DNA of 12,967 nucleotides, taken from positions 1 through 12,967 of the forward strand of contig NZLV01000180.1 in NCBI GenBank assembly GCA_002694345.1, in the 5' to 3' direction. The notes under the pieces are model-generated. The model was not told where the DNA came from. It saw nothing but the letters and a program-made list of their open reading frames with translations, and did not search any database. Source of the DNA: Maricaulis sp. (lineage in GTDB: Bacteria > Pseudomonadota > Alphaproteobacteria > Caulobacterales > Maricaulaceae). Position numbers and translations under genes: made by a program. This document shows positions 6,653 through 12,705 of the stretch, one piece after another; position 1 is the first letter of the stretch, and each line of letters begins with the position of its first letter.

Positions 6653-8500
6653 ATGACCGACACGACTGACGACGTGCTGGATCCGACGGCGGCCCAAGCG
6701 GCCGCTGCTGCCCCTCGACCCGGCGATACCCTTCTCGGCGTCGAAGCCTCGCTGAGCGGGCGCAAATGGCGCCTGCGCGAGGCAGAGGATGCGGCGGTCT
6801 CGCAGATCGCCCGTCAATGCCAGATCCCGGATGCCCTGGCGCGCGTTGTGGCTGCCCGGGGCATTCCGCCTGAACAGGCCGGGGCTTACCTGCAGCCGCG
6901 CCTGCGCGACAGTTTTCCTGACCCGTCCAGTCTCGCCGACATGGATTTGGCCGCCGCCACGATCTGGGATGCCATCGAGGCGGGGCGTCGGATTGCCCTG
7001 TTCGCTGACTATGATGTCGATGGTGCCACTTCGGCTGCACAGCTCTGGCGCTGGCTGGCGCATTTCGGGCAGGACGCGGAAATCTACATCCCCGACCGGG
7101 TGGAGGAAGGCTATGGACCGTCCGCAGCCGCCTTCGAGACCCTGCGCGAGCGGGGTGCCGACTTGGTCGTGACGCTCGATTGTGGCGCGGCTGCCCACGA
7201 AGCGCTCAAACACGGTGCCGGGATCGGGCTGGATATCGTGGTGATCGACCACCACCTGATGGATCACGATTTTCCACCGGCTGTGGCCCTGGTCAATCCG
7301 AACCGGCCTGACGACACATCCGGCTGCGGTCATCTGGCTGCGGCGGGCGTGACCTTTGTTCTGCTGGCTGCGCTGAACCGCGAAGGCCGAAGACGCGGCA
7401 AACTCACCGCGGACAGTGAACCGAATCTGCTGCAATGGATCGATCTGGCTGCGCTGGGCACGGTGTGCGACGTGGTCGCCCTGTCCGGTGTGAACCGGGC
7501 CCTGGTAGCCCAGGGGCTGCGCGTGATGGGCCAATGGCAGCAAACCGGGCTCAAGGCGCTGGCCGACGCAGCCGGCGTGGAGGGTGAAGCCTCGACCTAT
7601 CATGCCGGCTTCCTGCTGGGCCCGCGCATCAATGCCGGTGGACGTGTGGGGCAGTCCGATCTGGGGGCCCGCCTTCTCACCACCGAGGATCCTGCGCTGG
7701 CGGAGCGTCTGGCCCAGCAACTGGACCGGCTTAACGCCGAGCGCCGGGCGATCGAGCAGGATGTGCAGGAGGCCGCTCTGGCGCAGCCGGAAGGGCAGGG
7801 CTCAAACCGGGCTGTATTGGTGGCCTCGGGCGAGGATTGGCACCCTGGCGTCATCGGGGTCGTCGCTGGCCGCTTGAAGGAGCGCTTTTCCAAGCCGGTC
7901 ATCGTCATCGGGATCGACCGGCAGAATGGGCCCGGGCTCGGCAAGGGATCCGGCCGCTCTGTACCAGGCGTCAATCTGGGCGGGGCCATTTCCGCCGCTC
8001 GGGAGGCGGGATTGCTGATCGCCGGGGGCGGACACGCCATGGCGGGGGGGCTGACGGTCGAGGCTGACCGGATCAATGAGCTTATTGCCTTCCTGGATGA
8101 GCGCCTGGCGCCGGAACTGGCGGCAGCGGGGGATGCCATGGCGATGCAGCTGGACGGTGTTCTGAGTGCCTCTGGGCTGACTGTGGAGCTGGCCGAGCTT
8201 CTCGAGCGGGCGGAGCCCTATGGCCAGGCCAATCCGGAACCGCGCTTTGTCCTGCCACGCATGCGGGTGGCCTTTGCCAAACGCGTCGGCAAGGATCACG
8301 TCCGGTTCACGCTCAAGGACATGGCCGGCACCCCGGTCCAGGGCATCGCCTTCCGCTGCGCGGACGAGCCCATGGGCGAGGCACTGCTGAAAGCGGGTGA
8401 GTACCTGTTTCATGCGGCCGGCCGCGTAAAACTTGATACCTGGCAGGGCCGCCGCCGGGTTCAGCTGCAATTGGAAGACCTGGCCACTGCACAAGAGTGA
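6653..8500 (+). CDS. recJ: Single-stranded-DNA-specific 5'-3' exonuclease RecJ
   Basis: RecJ degrades single-stranded DNA 5' to 3' in recombinational repair (RecF pathway), mismatch repair and base excision repair. The 615-residue product carries the DHH-superfamily motifs: ADYDVDG with DYDVDG at 119-124, LDCG with Asp176, DHH at 199-201, GTVCDVV at 269-275 with Asp273, then GPRINAGGRVG, and the DHHA1 motif GGGHAMAGG at 458-466. The C-terminal ~130 residues fit the RecJ OB domain. The Asp and His residues bind the catalytic Mn/Mg ions. ATG at 6653 follows GAGGGG (6645-6650) at unusually short spacing. An in-frame extension to 6491 exists but lies inside glpX and is not conserved-looking. The Ala-rich first ~25 residues are probably disordered. 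The 17-base gap to glpX suggests co-transcription. Length is near the family norm (~575-600). Confidence 0.97.
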   Translation: MTDTTDDVLDPTAAQAAAAAPRPGDTLLGVEASLSGRKWRLREAEDAAVSQIARQCQIPDALARVVAARGIPPEQAGAYLQPRLRDSFPDPSSLADMDLAAATIWDAIEAGRRIALFADYDVDGATSAAQLWRWLAHFGQDAEIYIPDRVEEGYGPSAAAFETLRERGADLVVTLDCGAAAHEALKHGAGIGLDIVVIDHHLMDHDFPPAVALVNPNRPDDTSGCGHLAAAGVTFVLLAALNREGRRRGKLTADSEPNLLQWIDLAALGTVCDVVALSGVNRALVAQGLRVMGQWQQTGLKALADAAGVEGEASTYHAGFLLGPRINAGGRVGQSDLGARLLTTEDPALAERLAQQLDRLNAERRAIEQDVQEAALAQPEGQGSNRAVLVASGEDWHPGVIGVVAGRLKERFSKPVIVIGIDRQNGPGLGKGSGRSVPGVNLGGAISAAREAGLLIAGGGHAMAGGLTVEADRINELIAFLDERLAPELAAAGDAMAMQLDGVLSASGLTVELAELLERAEPYGQANPEPRFVLPRMRVAFAKRVGKDHVRFTLKDMAGTPVQGIAFRCADEPMGEALLKAGEYLFHAAGRVKLDTWQGRRRVQLQLEDLATAQE

Positions 8501-8520
8501 CATTTTTCCGTATTTCCCGC

Positions 8521-8549
8521 TTGCCAGCCGTCTCGAGCTTTCTTATACG
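8521..8549 (+). promoter_or_regulatory. Promoter of tRNA-Glu
   Basis: TTGCCA (8521-8526) and TATACG (8544-8549) are separated by 17 bases, a standard housekeeping-sigma arrangement. The -10 box ends 17 bases before the tRNA, which would give a short 5' leader for RNase P to remove. The elements start 20 bases after the recJ stop codon. Confidence 0.65.
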
Positions 8550-8566
8550 ACGGCCCTCATCGCCGC

Positions 8567-8641
8567 GGGCCCTTCGTCTATCGGTTAGGACGCCAGGTTT
8601 TCAACCTGGAAAGAGGGGTTCGATTCCCCTAGGGCCTGCCA
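8567..8641 (+). tRNA. tRNA-Glu (anticodon TTC)
   Basis: A full cloverleaf can be drawn. Acceptor arms are GGGCCCT (8567-8573) and AGGGCCT (8631-8637), with a G-U pair at 1-72. The D stem is GTCT/GGAC, the anticodon stem is CCAGG/CCTGG around loop TTTTCAA with anticodon TTC at 8600-8602, the variable loop has four bases, and the T stem is AGGGG/CCCCT with loop TTCGATT. The discriminator is G, and CCA is encoded (8639-8641). It reads GAA/GAG codons. It stands alone, downstream of recJ. Confidence 0.97.
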
Positions 8642-8679
8642 GCGGTGCTTTTCTCCAAGACATGCGTGAAATCACCAGT

Positions 8680-8701
8680 AAGAAGGCACTTGATCCTTCT
8701 T
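8680..8701. terminator. Possible bidirectional terminator between tRNA-Glu and the minus-strand gene
   Basis: AAGAAGG (8680-8686) and CCTTCTT (8695-8701) form a 7-bp stem with an 8-base loop. It lies between the tRNA and the stop codon of the convergent gene at 8715. T-runs are short on both sides, so efficiency is doubtful. Confidence 0.35.
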
Positions 8702-8714
8702 TGGGATTCGGAGT

Positions 8715-9299
8715 CTAGCATGTTGAGTTGCGCTCCCAGCTGAGACCATCCCGGCACAAGGTATATATTTTCAACACCGCGGTATTGCTTTCAGGATCGA
8801 CGCGAACGTCAACTGTGAGCGCCCATCCCCGTGAATGGTTGATATTGTTGAGCGAGAAACCGTATGAGGGCGCTCGCGGTGGGAACCCGTACATGGAAAG
8901 CGGCCCGTAGCCGCGTTCGCGCAAATAGGCGGCCAAGGCGTCCACTTCAGTTTCGCTGACAAAGGGTGCCAAGCTATCGAAGCAGACCAGGCCCGGGGAG
9001 TACAGGCCGACGGGGCGATCATCCGGCACGGACACGATGACACAGTCAAAGCCTTCAATCTGCAGGGCAGACTGACGAGCAGATAACATTCCGTAGGCAA
9101 TTTGTGAGTTGAAATAGTCTTCGCCTACGACGCCCTGCATGAGAGCTCTTGCGAACTGTGAAAAGTGATCTGCGTAGCCTTCCTCTATCGCGGAAATGAG
9201 TCTCTCATGTTCATTGATCGAAATGCTTTGGCCTTCCGCGCAGGGCGTGAAAGCCAGCAAGGCAATAGTCATCAGTCCTGGCAACGATACAGTCTTCAT
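8715..9299 (-). CDS. Secreted protein of unknown function
   Basis: The 194-residue product starts with a signal peptide: MKTVS, a hydrophobic stretch at about 6-17, then TPCAEG with a likely cleavage after Ala or Gly near residues 21-23. ATG at 9299 is preferred over an in-frame ATG at 9323 because GGGGA lies seven bases upstream of it and because the signal peptide then begins properly. The mature part has an acidic helical start (ISINEHERLISAIEEGY), several aromatic and Gly-Pro stretches (YGPLSMYGFPPRAPSYG), and two Cys near the end. I recognise no family or catalytic motif. Local base composition is clearly less GC-rich than the flanking housekeeping genes, and the gene sits convergent to tRNA-Glu with no partner, so recent acquisition is possible. 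It could also be a fast-evolving lineage-specific envelope protein. Confidence 0.65.
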   Translation of the reverse strand: MKTVSLPGLMTIALLAFTPCAEGQSISINEHERLISAIEEGYADHFSQFARALMQGVVGEDYFNSQIAYGMLSARQSALQIEGFDCVIVSVPDDRPVGLYSPGLVCFDSLAPFVSETEVDALAAYLRERGYGPLSMYGFPPRAPSYGFSLNNINHSRGWALTVDVRVDPESNTAVLKIYTLCRDGLSWERNSTC

Positions 9300-9723
9300 G
9301 CGCTTGTCCCCGTTTGAGCGCATCCCTCTCGCTGCAATAAGAGGTGATGGCTCTGTAAGGTAGAAATCCGGTCCAGCTTATGTCAATTCAGATCAAGCCT
9401 TGGGTGATGCGGGAATGCGCTGGGAAAGAGCGGTGGGCTCGAAGGTGTCAGCGTGTGCCCCCCTGGTCACGCGTGGCTGCGCTTATTCACGCGACTGGCT
9501 ATAAAGATCTAGCGAGTAATGTTAGGCGTCGCAGGTTGAAGCGCGGGCGGAAACTGGTATGGAGTTCGCGATTTTCCAGATTAACCGGTGTTTGCGTCTG
9601 ATTTCCTGCAGTGCTTGGAAGCAAGGCTTCTATTTGTCTTGGACTGGTTCCAGTCCATTCCGCGTTGGATCAAACTTTTCATTGGGCTTACACACTGAGT
9701 GAGTCAGCCAGGAGCATGAGGGC
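9300..9723. other. Gene-free 424-base stretch between two divergent genes
   Basis: No reading frame here is convincing: a 73-codon frame at 9380-9601 is Arg/Trp-rich with no ribosome site or family likeness. The stretch probably carries promoters for both divergent neighbours. A near-perfect palindrome GGACTGG-TT-CCAGTCC lies at 9641-9656 and looks like an operator. TTGGAT (9665-9670) and TTACAC (9688-9693) with 17 bases between may be the plus-strand promoter. I searched by eye for a copy of the tRNA-Glu 3' end as an integration scar and saw none. Confidence 0.5.
9641..9656. promoter_or_regulatory. 16-base palindrome, candidate operator
   Basis: GGACTGG and CCAGTCC are perfect 7-base arms around a 2-base centre. 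The site lies 68 bases upstream of the QueD-like gene and just before a possible -35 box (9665-9670), a suitable place for a dimeric regulator. The 2-base centre makes it a poor RNA hairpin, so a DNA site is more likely. Confidence 0.35.
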
Positions 9724-10227
9724 ATGGCCCATCTTTCCACCAAATCCTATGGCAATGAGCGCGGGCTCAGCTGTTGTTCGCGTCAGTGGGCGGCGGACAG
9801 TCATTGCAATCTCCTGCATGGCTATTCCTTCGGCTTCCACTTCGTGTTCGCCGCGGAACAACTCGACAAGCGTGGCTGGGTTCTGGATTTCGGCAAGGGC
9901 GGGTTCGGCCTGATCAAGGCCTGGCTGCATGAGATGTTCGACCACACCCTGCTGGTCGCGGAGAATGATCCGGAACGTCCGACCCTCGAGGCGCTCGGCG
10001 CCCGAGGGCTGGCGGATGTCCGCATTGTGCCGGGAACAAGCTGCGAGCACATGGCCGAGCTGGCCTTCCACAAGGCCGAGGAGATCGTGCGGCAGGCTAC
10101 CAAGGGCCGCTGCTGGGTAGAATCGGTGGAGTGCTCGGAGCATGGGTCCAACAGCGCGATTTACCGGTCGAGCGCAGCCCTTGCGCGGTCGGCGGAATGC
10201 GATCGCCTGCGAGCCGAGCTCGATTGA
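9724..10227 (+). CDS. 6-carboxytetrahydropterin synthase (QueD/PTPS) family protein, HGY variant
   Basis: The family converts dihydroneopterin triphosphate in queuosine or pterin synthesis using a zinc ion, a Cys nucleophile and a Cys-Asp-His relay. This 167-residue protein keeps Cys28 in the CNLLHG segment, the first His of HGH as His32, the strand after it (FGFHFVF), VLDFGKGG at 53-60, the Asp73-His74 pair in FDHTLLVAENDPE, a Glu in CEHMAEL, and the C-terminal ECSEHGSNSAIY. The second His of the canonical HGH is Tyr34, and the region carrying the other zinc ligand is shortened, leaving His27 beside Cys28. From memory a group of alphaproteobacterial homologues shares this SHC..LHGY pattern, so it is probably a subfamily rather than a mutation. 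Start: AGGAG (9710-9714) nine bases upstream. No queC, queE or queF is in the window. Family call good; the exact reaction is uncertain. Confidence 0.82.
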   Translation: MAHLSTKSYGNERGLSCCSRQWAADSHCNLLHGYSFGFHFVFAAEQLDKRGWVLDFGKGGFGLIKAWLHEMFDHTLLVAENDPERPTLEALGARGLADVRIVPGTSCEHMAELAFHKAEEIVRQATKGRCWVESVECSEHGSNSAIYRSSAALARSAECDRLRAELD

Positions 10228-10564
10228 TCCGTTTGCGGATTGGATTCGGGTTCAGATTCCGGTCGATTTAGAGCACGTTCCGCGCGCATTACGGTAGCAT
10301 TACCGCATTGTGAACACCGTTCAGGCTGGAAAAGTTCGCGTCATAGGCGAAAAAATTTACAGTTAATTAATCATGCATAATCTCATCAGGTTGCGGATGG
10401 CAATTCTCCGGACCACAACATCTTGTGGTTTTTGCCTTGCGAATGGCTCTCAATGCCTAGATTTCGAAGTCTCTCCAAGCAACTAATTGGCTGAATCGTC
10501 TTCTCTCGGTTTCCATATTTGTTTACAAAAACTTCTCTTGAGGGTTGTCTAAGCGAGTGAAGTG
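10228..10564 (+). other. AT-richer leader and control region of the cold-shock gene
   Basis: These 337 bases contain no gene. The first half has operator-like repeats: GCATTAC at 10286-10292 and again at 10297-10303 (11 bases apart), a further GCATT at 10305-10309, and the palindrome TGAAC-ACC-GTTCA at 10311-10323. Positions 10350-10381 are very AT-rich. TTTA-N7-TTAA (10356-10370) is one mismatch from the CtrA site of Caulobacter-like bacteria, and CATAAT (10376-10381) may be a -10 box. A terminator-like hairpin follows at 10412-10433. A transcript starting near 10388 would have a ~175-base leader, as is usual for cold-shock genes. Confidence 0.45.
10412..10433 (+). terminator. Intrinsic-terminator-like hairpin in front of the cold-shock gene
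   Basis: ACCACAA (10412-10418) and TTGTGGT (10423-10429) form a 7-bp stem with loop CATC, and a run of five T covers 10429-10433. An outer pairing GGCAA (10399-10403) with TTGCC (10432-10436) could form instead of or around it, absorbing part of the T-run. It may end the QueD-like transcript, or act as an attenuator within the cold-shock leader. Confidence 0.55.
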
Positions 10565-11089
10565 ATGGTTCTGGCTCACGAAGTTTTTGAAGACACACAA
10601 GTGCTTCAGCTTGAGGGCCGCGTTAAATGGTATGATCCGGCACGCGGCTATGGGTTTATCGACGCTGAGGACGGGCAGGGGGACATCCTGCTGCACGCCA
10701 GCTGTCTGAGGCGCTTCGGGCAGGGACCGGCGCTTCCCAATGCCAAGATCGTTTGCAAGGCCGTCCAGGGTGACAAGGGCCGGCAGGCGGTTGAGCTCAT
10801 CGAGATGAGTGGTGGCGATACCGAGGCGGCCAGCCGTCCCCGGCGCTTCCATCCCTATGCGGTTTCCAACGCACCGTTCTGTCAGGCCGTGGTGAAGTGG
10901 TTCGACCCGCTTCGCGGCTATGGTTTCGTCAATTGTGTCGAGATCGAAGGCGATGTCTTCCTCCACGCCGCCACGCTGCGGCGCGCCGGATTTGAGGACG
11001 TGCAGCCTGGCGATCCGCTGGAAGTGCGTTGTGTGGAAGGCCCCAAAGGCGCTCTGGCGGCAGAAATCAAACCGGTTACGGCAGGCTGA
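10565..11089 (+). CDS. Double cold-shock-domain protein
   Basis: Cold-shock domains bind single-stranded RNA and DNA, melt RNA structure and help translation or stress adaptation. The 174-residue product has two domains. Domain 1 (about 16-81) has GRVKWYDPARGYGFI with RNP1 at 28-32 and RNP2-like DILLH at 40-44. Domain 2 (about 106-172) has VVKWFDPLRGYGFV with RNP1 at 118-122 and DVFLH at 130-134. A charged linker (GGDTEAASRPRR) joins them. Two-domain proteins of this size are known in Caulobacter (CspC, CspD), some of them tied to stationary phase. The start is uncertain: a GTG at 10562 directly precedes the ATG at 10565, and only a weak GAGTGA lies nearby; AGGG at 10541 is too far. The long leader with a hairpin suggests control at the RNA level. 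Convincing terminator at 11201-11233. Confidence 0.93.
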   Translation: MVLAHEVFEDTQVLQLEGRVKWYDPARGYGFIDAEDGQGDILLHASCLRRFGQGPALPNAKIVCKAVQGDKGRQAVELIEMSGGDTEAASRPRRFHPYAVSNAPFCQAVVKWFDPLRGYGFVNCVEIEGDVFLHAATLRRAGFEDVQPGDPLEVRCVEGPKGALAAEIKPVTAG

Positions 11090-11103
11090 TCCCTTCCTGC
11101 CCT

Positions 11104-11164
11104 GTCCCGATCCCTCCGGGACATGACTTGCGGCCCCGGCAGTGCGGGCGGGCCGTGCGGCCCG
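11104..11164 (+). other. Two stable hairpins downstream of the cold-shock gene
   Basis: GTCCCG (11104-11109) pairs with CGGGAC (11117-11122) around a 7-base loop, and CGGGCC (11149-11154) pairs with GGCCCG (11159-11164) around GTGC. Neither has a T-run. Together with the terminator at 11201-11233 they form a three-hairpin region, either a structured 3' UTR or part of a small RNA. Confidence 0.4.
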
Positions 11165-11200
11165 GGTCGGATCGGCGACCTGTGGCCGGGTTCTCATCTA

Positions 11201-11233
11201 CGGGTCTTTCCTTCCGGAAAGGCCCGTTTTTTT
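11201..11233 (+). terminator. Strong intrinsic terminator
   Basis: CGGGTCTTTCC (11201-11211) pairs with GGAAAGGCCCG (11216-11226) as an 11-bp stem with one T-G wobble and a TTCC loop, followed by seven T (11227-11233). It ends the cold-shock transcript, 112 bases after its stop codon, or a small RNA in between. Confidence 0.92.
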
Positions 11234-11330
11234 GTCTTCAGCGAGGGCGGGGACCGCTCGACTGAATCCGGTCGATCCGCATTGCGTGAAAGCGTTGCGC
11301 CGCCCGCAGGCTGAGGCTAGCTTCGGCACC

Positions 11331-11897
11331 ATGAGACCTCTGATTTTACCGCTTCTCGTCCTGGGCCTCGCCCAGCCGGTTTGGGCCCAGTCCGACACGG
11401 GTGCCGGCCCGACGGCTGAAGACACTGTCGTCGCATTCGGCGCGCCGGAGCCGGTGGTCATCGATACCGGTGATTCCCGCCACACGGTTATGGCCGAGCT
11501 GGCAGTGACCCCGGAGCAGATGCAACGCGGCCTGATGTGGCGCGAAACCGTGCCGGTCGGTACCGGCATGCTCTTCCACTACGTGCCTGCCCAGCGCGCG
11601 GCGATGTGGATGGAGAATACGCTGGCCGATCTGGACCTGCTCTTCATTGATGAGTCGGGCGAGGTCGTGAAAGTGATTGCCTACGCTCAGGCCGGCTCAC
11701 GCCGCAGCCTGCCGGCCAATGCCGAGGTGTCCGGGGTTCTGGAACTGGCCGCCGGGCAGGCGATCGAGATGGGGATTCGTCCCGGCGACAGCGTCCATCA
11801 TGCCATTTTCGGCAATGCCGAACTGGATGCTCTGGATGATACCAATGAGACCGGGAATGATGCGGCTGCAGAGGATGGTGCCGACGACACGCCTTAG
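11331..11897 (+). CDS. Secreted DUF192-family protein
   Basis: The 188-residue product has a Sec signal peptide (MRPLILPLLVLGLAQPVWA, likely cleavage after Ala19) and a DUF192 domain at about 45-160. Family hallmarks are visible: AVTPEQMQRGLMWRE with RGLM at 66-69, GTGMLFHY soon after, MWMENT at 92-97, then LDLLFIDESGEVVKVI and a C-terminal GIRPGDSVHHAIF strand. DUF192 is a small beta-rich domain, usually periplasmic in proteobacteria, of unknown biochemical function. The last ~24 residues are an acidic Asp/Glu/Asn-rich tail not required by the domain. The frame is open back to 11142, but the signal peptide fixes ATG 11331. Its ribosome site is poor: GAGG (11313-11316) is 14 bases away. tRNA-Pro starts 39 bases after the stop. 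It is transcriptionally isolated from the cold-shock gene by the terminator at 11201-11233. Confidence 0.9.
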   Translation: MRPLILPLLVLGLAQPVWAQSDTGAGPTAEDTVVAFGAPEPVVIDTGDSRHTVMAELAVTPEQMQRGLMWRETVPVGTGMLFHYVPAQRAAMWMENTLADLDLLFIDESGEVVKVIAYAQAGSRRSLPANAEVSGVLELAAGQAIEMGIRPGDSVHHAIFGNAELDALDDTNETGNDAAAEDGADDTP

Positions 11898-11899
11898 GC

Positions 11900-11928
11900 T
11901 TGCCTAAATCCGGGCGCGCTTACATAAG
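11900..11928 (+). promoter_or_regulatory. Possible tRNA-Pro promoter overlapping a palindrome at the DUF192 stop codon
   Basis: TTGCCT (11900-11905) could be a -35 box and CATAAG (11923-11928) a -10 box, 17 bases apart, nine bases before the tRNA-Pro. The -35 box lies in the palindrome TTAGGC-TT-GCCTAA (11894-11907), which also contains the stop codon of the DUF192 gene. The -10 match is weak. Confidence 0.35.
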
Positions 11929-11936
11929 GGCGAAGA

Positions 11937-12013
<77 letters not shown>

Positions 12014-12066
12014 TTTCCGGCCTGTTCGCAACGGACATGCCGGGCGGGATTGAACGGGAGAGACGC

Positions 12067-12372
12067 ATGTTTGCGAAAATCTATCGTCCGGCACGCAATG
12101 CCATGCAGTCCGGCCGCGGCAAGATGAAGAACTGGGTGCTGGAATTCTCCCCGGAAATGGCCCGCAAGCCGGATCCGCTCATGGGCTGGACCTCCACCTC
12201 CGATATGCGCAGCCAGATCAAGCTCAAGTTCGAAAGCCAGGAAGAGGCGGTGGCCTATGCCAAGCGCCAGGGTATCCCGTACCAGCTGGTCGAGCCGCAC
12301 GAGCCCAAGCGCTATGAGAAGTCCTACGCGGACAATTTCTCGGCCGACCGCAAACAGCCCTGGTCGCACTAG
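12067..12372 (+). CDS. Complex I accessory subunit, NDUFS4-like (ETC complex I subunit conserved region)
   Basis: This family is the bacterial counterpart of the mitochondrial NDUFS4 (18-kDa, AQDQ) subunit, a peripheral-arm subunit that stabilises NADH:ubiquinone oxidoreductase near the NADH-oxidising module; among bacteria it is characteristic of alphaproteobacteria. The 101-residue product shows the family pattern throughout: MFAKIYRPARNAMQSGRGK, WVLEF, DPLMGWTSTSDMRSQI at about 38-53, an EEAVAYAKRQGIPY helix-turn at about 61-74, and the C-terminal YADNFSADRKQPWSH. No signal peptide or membrane segment is present, as expected. ATG at 12067 has GGGAGAG four bases upstream; an ATG at 12037 in the same frame adds ten unconserved residues and is rejected. 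The main nuo operon is elsewhere, so the gene stands alone between tRNA-Pro and tRNA-Arg. Confidence 0.95.
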   Translation: MFAKIYRPARNAMQSGRGKMKNWVLEFSPEMARKPDPLMGWTSTSDMRSQIKLKFESQEEAVAYAKRQGIPYQLVEPHEPKRYEKSYADNFSADRKQPWSH

Positions 12373-12400
12373 GCTTTTTGCCTGTCGCCCCACGGCTTCC

Positions 12401-12477
12401 GCCTCCGTAGCTCAACCGGATAGAGCGCCCGCCTTCTAAGCGGATGGTTGCAGGTTCGAGTCCTGCCGGGGGCGCCA
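12401..12477 (+). tRNA. tRNA-Arg (anticodon TCT)
   Basis: Acceptor arms GCCTCCG (12401-12407) and CGGGGGC (12467-12473) pair with one T-G wobble. The D stem is GCTC/GAGC, the anticodon is TCT at 12435-12437, the T stem is GCAGG/CCTGC, the discriminator is G, and CCA is encoded (12475-12477). It reads AGA/AGG codons. The anticodon stem has a C-A mismatch at 27-43 and four good pairs. It starts 28 bases after the NDUFS4-like stop codon. Confidence 0.95.
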
Positions 12478-12559
12478 TTTCTTTGATCTCACCGCAACTC
12501 GCTTTGCTCATGCCTCCGATGGGGCGGCGCATCAGGCGCCGACGCGCGGACGCGCTTGC

Positions 12560-12694
12560 GGGCCCTTGGCCCGGGTCAAGATTGTTTCGGTACTTCGTCC
12601 TCGCCCTTGATGGGGTGAGGCGCGTTCCGCGGAGCGGATGTTCTTGTCCGGGGGACAAGGATAATCAACGAACGGGACCATTGCGCAGCAATGG
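12560..12694. repeat. Run of five hairpins between tRNA-Arg and the DUF1993 gene
   Basis: The 242-base gap after tRNA-Arg has no gene but five stem-loops in 135 bases. They are GGGCC-CTT-GGCCC (12560-12572), CCTCGCCC with GGGTGAGG (12599-12620), TCCGC-GGA-GCGGA (12626-12638), CTTGTCC-GGG-GGACAAG (12643-12659) and CCATTGC-GCA-GCAATGG (12678-12694). Four have 3-base loops. The stems differ from each other, so this is not a tandem repeat; it could be a dispersed palindromic element, a structured RNA or a set of terminators without T-runs. Confidence 0.55.
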
Positions 12695-12705
12695 TGGAGT
12701 GGGTG

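Noticed and set aside
5586..7040. 484-codon open frame on the minus strand
   Set aside because: It covers glpX and the start of recJ in antisense. Both sense genes carry conserved motifs, and the antisense protein resembles no family.
6596..7720. 374-codon open frame on the minus strand
   Set aside because: Antisense shadow of recJ; no ribosome site or recognisable motif.
9380..9601. 73-codon plus-strand frame in the gap upstream of the QueD-like gene
   Set aside because: Composition is rich in Arg, Trp and Ser with no ribosome site, signal or motif; it reads like non-coding sequence.
8567..9723. Integration scar: a second copy of the tRNA-Glu 3' end
   Set aside because: No direct repeat of the T-arm or acceptor end was seen downstream, and no integrase gene is present, so an attachment site cannot be annotated.
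10311..10347. SOS (LexA) box of the alphaproteobacterial type GTTC-N7-GTTC
   Set aside because: GTTC occurs twice near 10319 and 10335 but the spacing is 11, not 7 bases.
12560..12694. CRISPR array
   Set aside because: The palindromes differ in sequence and spacing; there are no identical repeats separated by equal-length spacers.
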